A stretch of DNA of 64,000 nt from Thalassobius sp034670005 (lineage in GTDB: Bacteria > Pseudomonadota > Alphaproteobacteria > Rhodobacterales > Rhodobacteraceae). The stretch spans positions 248,001 to 312,000 of the forward strand of contig NZ_JAXMOH010000003.1 of NCBI RefSeq assembly GCF_034670005.1, written 5' to 3'. Each line of letters starts with the position of its first letter. Within the stretch, counting starts at the first letter, position 1. Both the position numbers and the translations under genes were made by a program. This document shows, piece after piece, positions 16,925 to 26,712 of the stretch. The notes under the pieces were generated by a model. That model had not been told where the DNA came from. It was given only the letters and a program-made list of their open reading frames with translations, and made no database searches.

Positions 16925-18619
16925 ATGGCGGAACTGGACCAGCTGATCGATCAGGGGCGTGGGGCGGAACCCGCCGATATTGTGCTGCGCGGCGGTCGGA
17001 TGCTCGATCTTGTCACCGGGGACTTTCTTGAGGGCGATATCGCCATTTGCGGCGATATGATCGCGGGGACTTGCGACAGCTATGAAGGCAAGCGGATCGT
17101 TGATGTCACCGGGCTGATCCTGGTGCCGGGTTTTATTGATACCCACCTGCATATCGAAAGCTCTCTGGTCACGCCGTTCGAATTCGACCGCTGCGTGCTG
17201 CCGCGCGGCGTCACCACCGCGATCTGCGACCCGCACGAGATCGCCAACGTAATCGGCACCGACGGAATCCGCTATTTTCAGCAGGCCGCGCTGAATACGC
17301 TGATGAGCATCCGGGTGCAGTTGTCCTCCTGCGTGCCCTCGACCGAAATGGAAACCGCAGGCGCCCGGATTGATGCCAAAGATTTGGTGCCGCTTATGGA
17401 TCATCCCACCGGCATTGGGCTAGCCGAGTTCATGAATTTCCCCGGCGTGCTCTACAAAGACCCCGGCGTGATGGAAAAGCTGACCCTGTTCCGCGGCAAG
17501 CATATCGACGGGCATTGTCCGCTGCTGTCGGGCAAGGACTTGAACGGCTATATCGCCGCCGGTATCCGCACCGAACACGAAGCAACCACGGCCGAGGAAG
17601 CGCTGGAAAAGCTGCGCAAGGGGATGCGCGCCCTGATCCGCGAAGGATCAGTATCAAAGGACATGCACGCGCTGGCCCCGGTCCTGACTGAGCGCACCGC
17701 GCCTTACCTGTGCCTGTGTACCGATGACCGCAATCCGCTCGATATCGCCGAATACGGCCATCTCGATTACATGATCCGCAGCCTGATCGGGCTGGGAGCG
17801 CCGGTGCTGGCCGCCTATCGCGCTGCCAGCCTGTCGGCGGCCGAAGCCTTTGGGCTGAAGGATCGCGGGCTGATCGCCCCGGGAAAACGCGCCGATATCG
17901 TCGCGCTGACCAGTCTGGAAGACTGCGACGTGCAGAAAGTCTTCTGCGGCGGCGTTGAAGTGACGGACGAAGCCTTCGCTTCGCGCCAGACGATCCCGCC
18001 GGTAGGTCGGCATTCGGTTAAGGCGCCCACGGTGACGGCCACCCATTTCCGAACTACGGGAAACCGCGAAGACACGGATGTAATCGGCATCATCGAAGGC
18101 AAAATTATCACCGACCATCTGCATGAAACGATCCCGATCGTGGACGGTGACAAACGCCCTGACATTGCACGCGATCTGATCAAGATCGCGGTGATCGAAC
18201 GGCACGGCAAGAACGGCAACATGGCCACCGGGTTCGTGCGCGGTTTCGGATTGCAGCGCGGCGCCATCGCCTCGACGGTCTGTCACGATCACCACAATAT
18301 CGCGGTGGTGGGGGCCGATTACGACGACATGGCGCTGGCCGCGAACCGGCTGGGCGAAATCGAAGGCGGCTTCGTCGTGGTTCAAGGCGGCAAGGTTCTG
18401 GCTGAACTGCCGCTGCCGGTGGCCGGGTTGATGAGCCTTGAACCGTTCGAAGCTGTACGCGACCGGCAGGTGGATCTGCGCTCTGCCGCCCGTTCGCTTG
18501 GCGTCACGCTGGAAGAGCCGTTCCTGCAATTGGCATTTCTGGCTTTGCCAGTGATTCCCAACCTCAAGATCACCGATCGCGGTCTGGTCGATGTGAACCG
18601 GTTCGAGATCATCTCGTAA
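16925..18619 (+). CDS. ade: Adenine deaminase
   Basis: 564 residues, close to the roughly 590 of other Ade proteins, with AGGAAGG upstream of ATG 16925. Metal-binding motif GFIDTHLHIESSLVTP, then CDPHEIANVIGTDG, DGHCPLLSGKDLNGY, LCTDDRNPLDIAEYGHLD, and the C-terminal domain with STVCHDHHNIAVVGADY. It converts adenine to hypoxanthine plus ammonia in purine salvage or use. It stands alone in a 230-bp upstream gap in which I found no riboswitch-like structure. Confidence 0.94.
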   Translation: MAELDQLIDQGRGAEPADIVLRGGRMLDLVTGDFLEGDIAICGDMIAGTCDSYEGKRIVDVTGLILVPGFIDTHLHIESSLVTPFEFDRCVLPRGVTTAICDPHEIANVIGTDGIRYFQQAALNTLMSIRVQLSSCVPSTEMETAGARIDAKDLVPLMDHPTGIGLAEFMNFPGVLYKDPGVMEKLTLFRGKHIDGHCPLLSGKDLNGYIAAGIRTEHEATTAEEALEKLRKGMRALIREGSVSKDMHALAPVLTERTAPYLCLCTDDRNPLDIAEYGHLDYMIRSLIGLGAPVLAAYRAASLSAAEAFGLKDRGLIAPGKRADIVALTSLEDCDVQKVFCGGVEVTDEAFASRQTIPPVGRHSVKAPTVTATHFRTTGNREDTDVIGIIEGKIITDHLHETIPIVDGDKRPDIARDLIKIAVIERHGKNGNMATGFVRGFGLQRGAIASTVCHDHHNIAVVGADYDDMALAANRLGEIEGGFVVVQGGKVLAELPLPVAGLMSLEPFEAVRDRQVDLRSAARSLGVTLEEPFLQLAFLALPVIPNLKITDRGLVDVNRFEIIS

Positions 18620-18771
18620 CCTGACGTCACCGCGTTGTTCTGCATTGCAAAACTATATTCCACGCGTTGACGCGGTCACGCCGAGGCTTTAGTTTGGTCC
18701 CGACGGGAGGAGGCGGTTGCAGAGCGCAGCCCGCATTCCTCTGTGTGATTGCAGGAGCGTGAGGCAGCCAT

Positions 18772-20871
18772 ATGACCGATGTCACCCAGGTGAATGACAA
18801 GATATCCATCGAACGGCAGGGCGACATTGCCCTGATCATTATCAACAACCCGCCGGTGAACGCCACCGGGCAGGTTGTTCGTCAGGGATTGCAGGATGCA
18901 ATCACCCGGCTGAACGAAGAAGGTACTGCAAAGGTCATCGCGATCTATGCCGAAGGCCGTACCTTCGTCGCCGGGGCGGACATCACCGAATTTGGCAAAC
19001 CACCGCAGCCTCCGGCGCTGCCGGACGTTTATAACATTATCGAAGATAGCAAAATCCCGGTCATCTCGGTCATGCATGGCACTGCACTCGGCGGTGGTTT
19101 CGAACTGGGTATGGCGACCCACGCCAGGATCGGGATCAAGGGATTGCGCATCGGCCTGCCGGAAATCCTGCTGGGCCTGCTGCCCGGTGCTGGCGGAACG
19201 CAGCGCCTGCCACGGATCGCGGGCATTGCCTTCACTCTCGACATGGCGCTGTCGGGCCGTCAGGTCAAAGCCGAAGAAGCGCTTGAAAAAGGCGTGATCG
19301 ACCGGCTGGTCGACATGGCCCCGCGCGACGCCGCGTTGCAGGCCGCGCAGGATGTTCTGGACGGCAAGCTGGCGACCCGCCATAGCTGCGATCTGGTTGT
19401 CGAACCCGATGAAAAAACGCTGGAAGATACCGCCGCGATGCTGAAGGCAAAGCAGCCGCATCTGTTTTCACCACATAAGATCGTCGAAGCGGTCAGAGCA
19501 TCGTCGCTGCCGCGCGCCGAAGGTCTGAAAATCGAACGACAGGCCTTTATCGATTCAATGGACACGCCGCAGCGCGCCGGTCTGATCCATGCCTTCTTTG
19601 GTGAACGTGCCGTTTCGGGCATCCCCGAAGCCAAGGGCGACACCCGCGAGATTGCCAAGATCGGGGTGATCGGCGGCGGCACGATGGGATCGGGCATTGC
19701 CACTTCTTGCCTGATTGCAGGCATTCCGGTGCGGTTGGTCGAAGTCGCGCAAGACGGTCTTGATCGTGGCGTTGCAACGATCACCAAGAACCTTGAAGGC
19801 GCAGTGAGCCGCGGCAAGATGAGTGCAGATCAGAAAGACGCGGCGCTGAAAATGCTGGAACCGTCGCTGGGTCTGGACGTGCTGTCCGATGTTGATCTGG
19901 TTATCGAAGCGGTGTTCGAACAGATGGATGTGAAAAAGGACATCTTTGGCAAGCTCAACACCATCTGCAAACCGGGCGCGATCCTGGCTTCCAACACGTC
20001 CTATCTGGATATCAACGAAATCGCCGACAGCACTGACCGTCCGCAGGACGTTCTGGGACTGCATTTTTTCAGCCCGGCCCATGTGATGCGGCTGCTGGAA
20101 ATCGTGCAGGGTGCGAAAACGGCGCCCGACGTTCTGGCCACTGGTTTCGCGCTGGCGAAACGGTTGAAGAAAGTCGGCATTCTGGCGCAGGTCTGCGATG
20201 GCTTCATCGGCAACCGCATCCTGGCGCATTACGGCAAAACTGCCAGCTATTTGGTACTGGATGGCGCGTCACCGCAACAGGTGGATAATGCGCTGGAAGG
20301 CTTCGGATTTGCCATGGGGCCGCACAAGGTCGGCGATCTGGCCGGTCTGGATATCGGTTGGATGACACGCAAACGCAAAGCCGATAGCCGCGATCCGAAT
20401 GAACGCTATGCCGGTGACGTGGCCGACCGCATCTGTGAAAACGGATGGTTCGGACGCAAAACGGGGCAGGGGTATTACATCTATGGCCAGGGTGCCCCTG
20501 TGCCCAACCCCGAAGTCGCCACGATCATCGACGAGGTGCGCGCAGACAAGGGTATCACTCCGCGTACGTTCACCGATGAAGACATCGTCGACCGCTACAT
20601 GACTGCGATGATCGTCGAAGCCACCCGCGTGGTCGAAGACGGTACCGCCAAACGTCCGGTTGATGTCGATATGGTGTTCCTGTTTGGCTATGGCTTCCCG
20701 CGCTTCCGTGGCGGGCCGCTGGCCTATGCCGACACCATCGGGGCCAAGGAATTGGTGCGCCGGATTACCGATTATGCCAACGAAGACAGCCATTACTGGC
20801 AAGTGCCTGGCCTGCTGCAGAAAATGGCTGACGATGGCACCACATTTGCTGATTTGAACAAAGGAGCCTGA
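18772..20871 (+). CDS. Bifunctional enoyl-CoA hydratase / 3-hydroxyacyl-CoA dehydrogenase (FadB/PimF-like)
   Basis: 699 residues. The N-terminal crotonase domain (about 1-190) has FVAGADITEFG, ALGGGFELGMATHARIG and GLPEILLGLLPGAGGTQ. The NAD-binding dehydrogenase domain starts near residue 296 (IGVIGGGTMGSGIA), with the NTSYLDINEIA and HFFSPAHVMRLLEIV motifs and two C-terminal 3HCDH domains. It hydrates trans-enoyl-CoA and oxidises the 3-hydroxyacyl-CoA. It is 3 bp upstream of an acyl-CoA dehydrogenase pair, an order seen in pimeloyl-CoA (pim) clusters, although the true substrate is unknown. Confidence 0.93.
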   Translation: MTDVTQVNDKISIERQGDIALIIINNPPVNATGQVVRQGLQDAITRLNEEGTAKVIAIYAEGRTFVAGADITEFGKPPQPPALPDVYNIIEDSKIPVISVMHGTALGGGFELGMATHARIGIKGLRIGLPEILLGLLPGAGGTQRLPRIAGIAFTLDMALSGRQVKAEEALEKGVIDRLVDMAPRDAALQAAQDVLDGKLATRHSCDLVVEPDEKTLEDTAAMLKAKQPHLFSPHKIVEAVRASSLPRAEGLKIERQAFIDSMDTPQRAGLIHAFFGERAVSGIPEAKGDTREIAKIGVIGGGTMGSGIATSCLIAGIPVRLVEVAQDGLDRGVATITKNLEGAVSRGKMSADQKDAALKMLEPSLGLDVLSDVDLVIEAVFEQMDVKKDIFGKLNTICKPGAILASNTSYLDINEIADSTDRPQDVLGLHFFSPAHVMRLLEIVQGAKTAPDVLATGFALAKRLKKVGILAQVCDGFIGNRILAHYGKTASYLVLDGASPQQVDNALEGFGFAMGPHKVGDLAGLDIGWMTRKRKADSRDPNERYAGDVADRICENGWFGRKTGQGYYIYGQGAPVPNPEVATIIDEVRADKGITPRTFTDEDIVDRYMTAMIVEATRVVEDGTAKRPVDVDMVFLFGYGFPRFRGGPLAYADTIGAKELVRRITDYANEDSHYWQVPGLLQKMADDGTTFADLNKGA

Positions 20872-20874
20872 CCA

Positions 20875-22062
20875 ATGGATCTGAGCTTTTCCGCCGAAGA
20901 CATCGCGTTTCGCGACGAGGTCCGCGCCTATCTGGCCGAAAACCTGCCCACCCACATTTCAGATGCGGTGCGTGCGGGTGGCGAGCTGACCAAAGAGGTC
21001 ATGGAAGAATGGCACGCCATTCTGAACGCCAATGGTTGGCTTGCCACCACTTGGCCGAAAGAATTTGGCGGCCCCGGCTGGACCCCGGTGCAGCGCTATA
21101 TTTTTGAAGATGAATGCTGCCGTGCCTATGCCCCCCGCATTGTGCCCTTCGGGCTAAGCATGCTGGGCCCGGTGTTGCAGGCATTCGGTAGTAAGGAACA
21201 GCAGGATCACTACTTGCCGCGCATCCTGGACGGGACCGACTGGTGGTGTCAGGGCTATTCCGAACCTGGTGCTGGCTCAGACCTTGCAAGTTTGAAAACC
21301 CGCGCCGTGCGCGATGGTGACGAATGGGTGATCAACGGGCAAAAAACGTGGACTACGCTGGGACAGCACGCAGATTGGATCTTTTGCCTGTGCCGGACCG
21401 ATCCGGATGCCAAGCAGCAGTCGGGTATCAGCTTTATCTTAGTCGATATGAAAACCCCGGGGATCGAAGTGCGGCCGATCAAGTTGATCGAAGGCGGTCA
21501 CGAGGTGAATGAGGTGTTCTTCACCGATGTCCGGGTGCCTTATGGCAATCTGGTAGGCGAGGAAAACAAGGGTTGGACCATCGCCAAATATCTGCTGACC
21601 CATGAACGTACCGGCATCGCCGGGGTGGGCTTCTCGATGCAGTCTCTGGAAGAGGTGAAGGCGCTGGCCCGTAAGGTGCAGCGGGGCGGCCGTCCATTGA
21701 TCGAAGACCCGCTCTTTGCCGCCCGCGTGGCGCAGGCCGAGATTGATCTTGAGGCGATGAAAATCACCAACCTTCGGATGTTGTTCAAGGCGCAGCAACA
21801 AGGCGCGCCTGGACCGGAAACTTCGATCCTCAAGATCAAGGGGACGGTGATCAACCAGGAACTCAAAGATCTGGCGCGCCGCGCACTGGGTCCGGCTGCG
21901 GCCCCGTTCCCGGGCTATGTCACAGACGGCAACCTGATGTTCGGCCCGGCGGACAGCGCGAATAACGCGGCGCGTTATTTCAACAACCGCAAAACCTCGA
22001 TTTTCGGTGGATCGAACGAGATCCAGCGCAACATTCTGACCAAGACTATGCTGGAGCTGTAA
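20875..22062 (+). CDS. Acyl-CoA dehydrogenase, large-subunit type
   Basis: 395 residues. FAD/substrate motifs WWCQGYSEPGAGSDLASL and WVINGQKTWTT, C-terminal FGGSNEIQRNILTK. The usual catalytic Glu of medium-chain enzymes (Y-E-G-T) is Gly here. A Glu in LLTHERTGIAG (Glu244) sits where isovaleryl-CoA-type enzymes place the base. It resembles the large subunit of pimeloyl-CoA dehydrogenase (PimC) and is followed 4 bp later by a smaller, divergent paralogue, so a heteromeric enzyme is likely. Confidence 0.9.
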   Translation: MDLSFSAEDIAFRDEVRAYLAENLPTHISDAVRAGGELTKEVMEEWHAILNANGWLATTWPKEFGGPGWTPVQRYIFEDECCRAYAPRIVPFGLSMLGPVLQAFGSKEQQDHYLPRILDGTDWWCQGYSEPGAGSDLASLKTRAVRDGDEWVINGQKTWTTLGQHADWIFCLCRTDPDAKQQSGISFILVDMKTPGIEVRPIKLIEGGHEVNEVFFTDVRVPYGNLVGEENKGWTIAKYLLTHERTGIAGVGFSMQSLEEVKALARKVQRGGRPLIEDPLFAARVAQAEIDLEAMKITNLRMLFKAQQQGAPGPETSILKIKGTVINQELKDLARRALGPAAAPFPGYVTDGNLMFGPADSANNAARYFNNRKTSIFGGSNEIQRNILTKTMLEL

Positions 22063-22066
22063 GCCG

Positions 22067-23140
22067 ATGGATTTTAATCTGACTGAAGACCGCCAGATGC
22101 TGGCAGACACGTTGAACCGGTTTCTGGCCGAGCAATATGCTGTCGAACATCGCAACAAGGTCGCCTATGACGCGCCGTACCACGATCCTTCGAAATGGGA
22201 CCAGTTGGTCGAACTGGGCACTCTTTTCGCTCTTGCGCCGGAAGATGCGGGCGGCTTTGGCGGCACGGGGTTCGACATCTCGGTGGTGTTCGAAGCCATG
22301 GGCCGGCAACTGACCCCGGAACCGGTGCTGGGTGCGTTGATGGCGTCGCGCCTGTTGGTGTCGGCGGGCGAAGATCAAGAGGCGCTGCTGGCTGGGTCTA
22401 CGAAATATGCGGTGGGTTTCACCGAGATCGACGCACCTTATGAACTGGACTACATGACCTGCACCGCCAGCGCCAAAGGCGATGGCTATGTCCTGTCCGG
22501 GCGTAAAAGCACCGTCTATGGTGGTCAGATCGCTGATACATTCCTGATCGCCGCCAAGCTGGATGGTAAAGTGGCCCTGTTCGAAGTACAGGCCGCCGAT
22601 GCCAATGTGACCGGCTATGCAATGATGGATGGCAGTGGGGCGGCAGAGGTCCAGCTGGACGATAGCCCGGCGCGCCTGTTGATGGCCGAGGCGGCTGATG
22701 CGATGGAAGACGCGATCAATGCGGGCATCGTGGCGCTTTGTGCCGAAGCGGTCGGCGCTATGGACGTCACCCATGCGACCACGGTCGATTACCTGAAGCA
22801 GCGCAAGCAATTCGGTATCCCGATTGGTAAATTCCAGGTGTTGCAGCACCGCGCGGTCGACATGCTGACCGAGATTGAACAGGCCCGTTCGATCACGATC
22901 AAGGCTGCCGCCGAGTTGGGGGGCGAAAACGCCTCGCATTACGCGTCGATGGCCAAGAACCTGATCGGCCGTGCGGCACGGCTGATTGCTGAAGAGGCGG
23001 TTCAGATGCATGGCGGTATCGCAATGACCTGGGAATACCCGATTTCGCATTTTGCCAAGCGGCTGGTGATGCTGGATGCGCAGCTGGGTGATACCGACTA
23101 TCACCTCAGCCGGATCATGGCGGCAAATCGCGCTGCCTGA
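22067..23140 (+). CDS. Acyl-CoA dehydrogenase, small-subunit type
   Basis: 357 residues. N-terminal helices (FNLTEDRQMLADTLNRFLAE), central SGRKSTVYGGQIADTFLIAA and a C-terminal region with YLKQRKQFGIPIGKFQVLQH and EEAVQMHGGIAMTWEYPISH. The short length and the position right after the 395-residue dehydrogenase match PimD-like small subunits. Such pairs form heterotetramers that desaturate unusual acyl-CoAs, for example dicarboxylic, cyclic or steroid-derived ones. This ends the plus-strand acyl-CoA operon. Confidence 0.88.
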   Translation: MDFNLTEDRQMLADTLNRFLAEQYAVEHRNKVAYDAPYHDPSKWDQLVELGTLFALAPEDAGGFGGTGFDISVVFEAMGRQLTPEPVLGALMASRLLVSAGEDQEALLAGSTKYAVGFTEIDAPYELDYMTCTASAKGDGYVLSGRKSTVYGGQIADTFLIAAKLDGKVALFEVQAADANVTGYAMMDGSGAAEVQLDDSPARLLMAEAADAMEDAINAGIVALCAEAVGAMDVTHATTVDYLKQRKQFGIPIGKFQVLQHRAVDMLTEIEQARSITIKAAAELGGENASHYASMAKNLIGRAARLIAEEAVQMHGGIAMTWEYPISHFAKRLVMLDAQLGDTDYHLSRIMAANRAA

Positions 23141-23148
23141 TCTTAAGG

Positions 23149-23249
23149 TGCGCCCGTTCCGGGCGCGCCGATTTTTCTTCGCAATAAATGCGAAGCGATT
23201 TGGGGGCGCTGCCCCCATGCCCCCGGAGTATTTCGGGCAAGATGAAACT
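23149..23249 (+). repeat. Dispersed structured repeat, copy B
   Basis: It holds three hairpins and the core: GCGCCCG-TTC-CGGGCGC at 23150-23166, CTTCGCA-N5-TGCGAAG at 23177-23195, GGGGGC-GCT-GCCCCC at 23202-23216, then the 22-nt core GGAGTATTTCGGGCAAGATG(AA) at 23225-23246. Order matches copy A upstream of tex. It lies directly after the acyl-CoA dehydrogenase stop codon. Confidence 0.75.
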
Positions 23250-23323
23250 CATTCGTTCGAATTTTATCTTGGTGAAATAAATCTGGGCGAGAAGCCGTGA
23301 ACCATTCTTGGGTTTTGCATGGA

Positions 23324-23346
23324 AAAGGGGGGCAATGCCCCCCTTT
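23324..23346. terminator. Bidirectional hairpin between convergent operons
   Basis: A perfect 10-bp stem, AAAGGGGGGC paired with GCCCCCCTTT, has a 3-nt AAT loop. It lies in the gap between the plus-strand acyl-CoA dehydrogenase gene and the converging CurA-like reductase gene. A/T ends on both sides suggest it can serve either direction, though the T tract is short. Confidence 0.7.
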
Positions 23347-23375
23347 GGTTTGTGTCTCGCGCGTTGTGGCGGATA

Positions 23376-24419
23376 TCAATCCGCCAGTTTGACGATCTGT
23401 TTGCCGAAATTGCCGCCCTTGAGCATGTTCATGAATGCGCGTGGGGCGTTTTCCAAACCTTCGGCAATATCTTCGACGGATTTGATCTTGCCCGTGGCGA
23501 CGCGCGGACCGGCATCTGCCAGGAAGTCCGGGTAGCGGTCGTAATGATCCGAAATGATGAAGCCATGCACATGCATCCGGTTCACCAGAATACTGCGCCA
23601 CATTTTCGGCAACTGGTCTTTCGTGCCTTTCTGATTGGCTCCGAGCGCCCCCGCATTGTACCAGGCAACCATGCCGCAAAGTGGAATTCGGGCGCCGACA
23701 TTCATCAAGGGCAGCACCGCTTCCAGCACCTTGCCGGCGACGTTTTCGAAATAGATATCGACGCCGTCCGGGCAGGCTTCTTTCAGCGTAGCGCGCAGCG
23801 CATTGGCATCCTCATAGGCATAGTGGTCCAGGCATTCATCAAACCCGAAGGTTTCTTTGGCCAGTTTGCATTTTTCCGGTCCGCCCGCGATGCCGACGAC
23901 ACGCAGCCCCAGCTGCTTGCCCATCTGCCCGACCATAGATCCGACCGGGCCTGTGGCAGCCGCCACCACAAGGGTTTCGCCTGCTTTCGGTTTGCCATAT
24001 TCCGTCAGGCCGAACCAGCCGGTGAAACCCGGCATACCCAGCACGCCCAGTGCGTTTGTGATCGGCCCATGTGCGGGGTCGAGTTTCTGCAACTGATTGC
24101 CGGGCAGGCAGCCATGGCTGGCCCAGCCGAACATGCCGAACGCGAAATCGCCGGGGGCGAAATTCGGGTGGTTCGAGGCGATCACCTCGCCTACTGCACC
24201 GCCTTCCATCGTGTGATCGACCTCGACCGGCTTGGCATAGGATTTGGCATCGTCCATACGGCCCCGCATATAGGGGTCGAGCGACATATGGCTGACCCGG
24301 ACCAGAACTTCACCATCTCCGGGTGCCGGCACTGGTACGCTTTCCAGGCGGAAATTTTCGTCGGTCGGTTCTCCTTGCGGGCGACTCGCCAGCACGACCC
24401 GTTGCATCATATCTGTCAT
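23376..24419 (-). CDS. NADP-dependent oxidoreductase, CurA/LTB4-dehydrogenase family
   Basis: 347 residues from ATG 24419, which has AGGAG upstream; in-frame codons further up are unlikely. Medium-chain reductase without zinc ligands: SLDPYMRGRMDDAKSYAKPV, the cofactor-binding VAAATGPVGSMVGQMGKQLG and YFENVAGKVLEAVLPLMN. Members reduce the double bond of alpha,beta-unsaturated ketones, aldehydes or acyl compounds with NADPH. It follows the thioesterase gene by 98 bp and may be the last gene of the minus-strand acyl-CoA operon, or be separately transcribed. Confidence 0.9.
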   Translation of the reverse strand: MTDMMQRVVLASRPQGEPTDENFRLESVPVPAPGDGEVLVRVSHMSLDPYMRGRMDDAKSYAKPVEVDHTMEGGAVGEVIASNHPNFAPGDFAFGMFGWASHGCLPGNQLQKLDPAHGPITNALGVLGMPGFTGWFGLTEYGKPKAGETLVVAAATGPVGSMVGQMGKQLGLRVVGIAGGPEKCKLAKETFGFDECLDHYAYEDANALRATLKEACPDGVDIYFENVAGKVLEAVLPLMNVGARIPLCGMVAWYNAGALGANQKGTKDQLPKMWRSILVNRMHVHGFIISDHYDRYPDFLADAGPRVATGKIKSVEDIAEGLENAPRAFMNMLKGGNFGKQIVKLAD

Positions 24420-24517
24420 GGTCTTTCTCCTCTTCATTGGCCTGCATTCTGGGCGAAAAACCATGAAATAAAAGGCAATTAGCGAGTTCAGGAAAATGAC
24501 ATCACGTCATTTTCCGC

Positions 24518-24949
24518 TCAAACGCCACGGTAACGAAATACCCCGGTTCCGGTCGCGATCAGGGTGCCCAATTCGTCGGTGAGCTTGGCTTCGGCGAAGA
24601 AAGTTTTGCGTCCACCACCGGTGCGAAACCCTTCGCTTATCAGCAGCTTGCCCTTGAGCTGGCCGACATAACTTACGTTCAGCGACAGCGTCATCGCCAA
24701 CCGTTTCTGGTCCGGGATGCCGGTATAGCAGCCAGCGAATCCCATCGCGGTATCGATCAGCGTTGCGTGCACCCCGCCATGGGGGATGCCATAGCGATTA
24801 CCGAGATGATCCTGCATCGGCAATTCGACCCGGGCGTAATCCTTGTCCCAACCTGTGATCTCGAAACCCAGATGTTTTTGTAGCGCATAGGGGTCTTCCT
24901 GCAGGGCGGGATCGATTTGGCTGTCTCTCACATCGGGTCCTTCCGTCAT
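24518..24949 (-). CDS. PaaI-family (hotdog) acyl-CoA thioesterase
   Basis: 143 residues with the hotdog signature GIPHGGVHATLIDTAMGFAG and the C-terminal strand segment ISEGFRTGGGRKTFFAEAKL. The family hydrolyses aryl- or acyl-CoA thioesters, often to rescue CoA from dead-end intermediates. Its start overlaps the stop of the upstream phosphotransferase gene by 4 bp, so the two are co-translated. Confidence 0.88.
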   Translation of the reverse strand: MTEGPDVRDSQIDPALQEDPYALQKHLGFEITGWDKDYARVELPMQDHLGNRYGIPHGGVHATLIDTAMGFAGCYTGIPDQKRLAMTLSLNVSYVGQLKGKLLISEGFRTGGGRKTFFAEAKLTDELGTLIATGTGVFRYRGV

Positions 24950-25980
24950 ACGGTTTTGGCTGCTGCCAGCCCGTGTTCGGCGAAGGTGCCGACATGGCTG
25001 CCCAGCCGTTTGGCGCGTTCAGGGTTCGACGCGTTGCCGTCCAGTGCGCGTTTGTAAACGCCCTGAATGATCCCGGCCATGCGAAAGAAGGTGAAGGCCA
25101 GGTAAAAACCGAATTTGTCGATTCCGGCCAGGTTGCGGCGGGCGCAATAGGCGTCGACAAATCCTTCGTCGCTCATCAATCCTTGGGCAGAGCGATCCAC
25201 TCCGGCCAGGCCACGGCCTTCGGCACCCGGCGGCATCGACCATTGCATGATCACGGCGGCAAGATCGGCATAGGGGTGGCCGGTGGTTGATAATTCCCAA
25301 TCCAGCACAGCGGCGCATTCGGGACGGTCCTTGTGGAACAGCATGTTATCGATGCGATAATCACCATGAACCAGCGTGCGCTGACCGTCCTCGGCGGGGA
25401 CATTGTTGTCGAGCCAGGAAATCAGGTCGTCCATTGCGGGGATCTTGTCGGTTTCCGAGGCGCGGTATTGTTTGGTCCAGCGGTCGATCTGGCGGCGGTA
25501 ATAATTACCCTCGGGGCCATAATCGCTCAGACCAGTGGCTTGCAGGTCGACATTGTGAATCGCGGCCAGAACCCGGTTCATTTCATCGACGATGGGCAAC
25601 CGGTCCGCCTTTGATAGTTCCGGCAAGCGCGGGTCGTTGAAATGCCGCCCGACGATTTCTTCCATCACATAGAAGGCCGACCCGATCACGTCTTCGTCTT
25701 CGCAGAGCAGGTACATATTGGCCACCGGCACATCGGTATTCCGTAGCGCGCTTTGCACCCGGAATTCACGATCCACTGCATGGGCCGATTTCAACAAAAT
25801 CCCAGGTGGTTTGCGGCGCAGAACGTAGTTTTTCTTCGGAGTACGAAGCCGAAAGGTGGGATTGGATTGCCCGACATCGAATTTCTCGGCCTCGACCGGT
25901 CCTTCGAAACCCTTCAGATGTGCGCCCAGATAGGTGGCGACGGCCTCGGTGTCCAGCTTGGTTGGGTCGGTCTTGGTCAT
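24946..25980 (-). CDS. APH-type phosphotransferase (ACAD10/11-kinase and LvaA-like)
   Basis: 344 residues of the protein-kinase-like APH fold. N-lobe with FDVGQSNPTFRLRT and YVLRRKPPG (lysine/arginine ATP contacts), catalytic loop LVHGDYRIDNMLF (His205, Asp207, Asn212) and metal site VLDWELSTTGHPYADLA (Asp227). This is the subfamily next to acyl-CoA dehydrogenases rather than antibiotic resistance. Relatives LvaA of Pseudomonas putida and the kinase domains of ACAD10/11 phosphorylate 4-hydroxyacyl-CoA. Here it sits in an operon with acyl-CoA dehydrogenases, thiolase and MaoC; the substrate is inferred, not shown. Confidence 0.88.
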   Translation of the reverse strand: MTKTDPTKLDTEAVATYLGAHLKGFEGPVEAEKFDVGQSNPTFRLRTPKKNYVLRRKPPGILLKSAHAVDREFRVQSALRNTDVPVANMYLLCEDEDVIGSAFYVMEEIVGRHFNDPRLPELSKADRLPIVDEMNRVLAAIHNVDLQATGLSDYGPEGNYYRRQIDRWTKQYRASETDKIPAMDDLISWLDNNVPAEDGQRTLVHGDYRIDNMLFHKDRPECAAVLDWELSTTGHPYADLAAVIMQWSMPPGAEGRGLAGVDRSAQGLMSDEGFVDAYCARRNLAGIDKFGFYLAFTFFRMAGIIQGVYKRALDGNASNPERAKRLGSHVGTFAEHGLAAAKTV

Positions 25981-25989
25981 CGTCGCTCC

Positions 25990-26658
25990 TCAGCTATAGG
26001 TCAGCAAGGGGTCGGCATTCGCCGCCGTGATATGTGGGGTTTCGTTGAACCCGTGCAGGTAAAAACTGCGTTCGGAAAAAACAAACCGGTTCACCGCACA
26101 ATTTTTCATCTGCAGTTGCAATTTAATCTGTTGGTCGGACGGGGTGCAGAGCGTGGCAGCGATCATCTGACCGATTGCGCCACCCGAGCTGACCGCCACG
26201 ATAGTCTGCGCGCGGCTGGCGACGATGGCTTGGCGGGCGGCTTCGACTCTGCCGGTGAAGTCGGCCCAGCTTTCCGGTGGATCGACAATTTCGTCGCGTT
26301 GCCACGCCAAGACCGTGTCACGCAGGGTGCGGAAATGTGATTTCCGTTCGCTGTGCATCTTTTCCGGCGCGTCCCGGTTGCGGTAATGGGCATCGAGCAG
26401 GGACTTGAAGTCGAATTCGTTCAACCCGGCATGGATCTGCGCCTGCTGCGGATCGCGCCCCAAACCTTTCAGTACACCTTCCAGCGTTTCGCGGTGGCGT
26501 CGCTGCTCTCCGATGAACAGGCCGTCGGGCTGTACCCCCTGTTCGGCCAAGGCATGGCCTAAAGCAAAGGATTGATCATGGCCCAGTTCGGACAACACGT
26601 CATAGTTTGCCGCGCCGAAAGACGCCTGTGCATGACGGATCAGATAGAGTTCGGGCAT
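25990..26658 (-). CDS. Histidine phosphatase (phosphoglycerate mutase-like) family protein
   Basis: 222 residues. It starts M-P-E-L-Y-L-I-R-H-A-Q-A-S, with the phosphoacceptor His9 in R-H-A rather than the common R-H-G. A second-half motif VAVSSGGAIGQMIAATL replaces the usual G-H-x-x-x-I-R segment; His is absent there and Ser-Gly-Gly stands in its place. A phosphatase with an unknown substrate, encoded between the thiolase and the APH-type kinase in the acyl-CoA operon. The altered second motif makes its catalytic activity uncertain. Confidence 0.8.
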   Translation of the reverse strand: MPELYLIRHAQASFGAANYDVLSELGHDQSFALGHALAEQGVQPDGLFIGEQRRHRETLEGVLKGLGRDPQQAQIHAGLNEFDFKSLLDAHYRNRDAPEKMHSERKSHFRTLRDTVLAWQRDEIVDPPESWADFTGRVEAARQAIVASRAQTIVAVSSGGAIGQMIAATLCTPSDQQIKLQLQMKNCAVNRFVFSERSFYLHGFNETPHITAANADPLLTYS

Positions 26659-26712
26659 ATCGGGGCCTTTATTAGTAAGGGGGGCCGCAATGATCTGCGG
26701 CCCCGTAGTTTT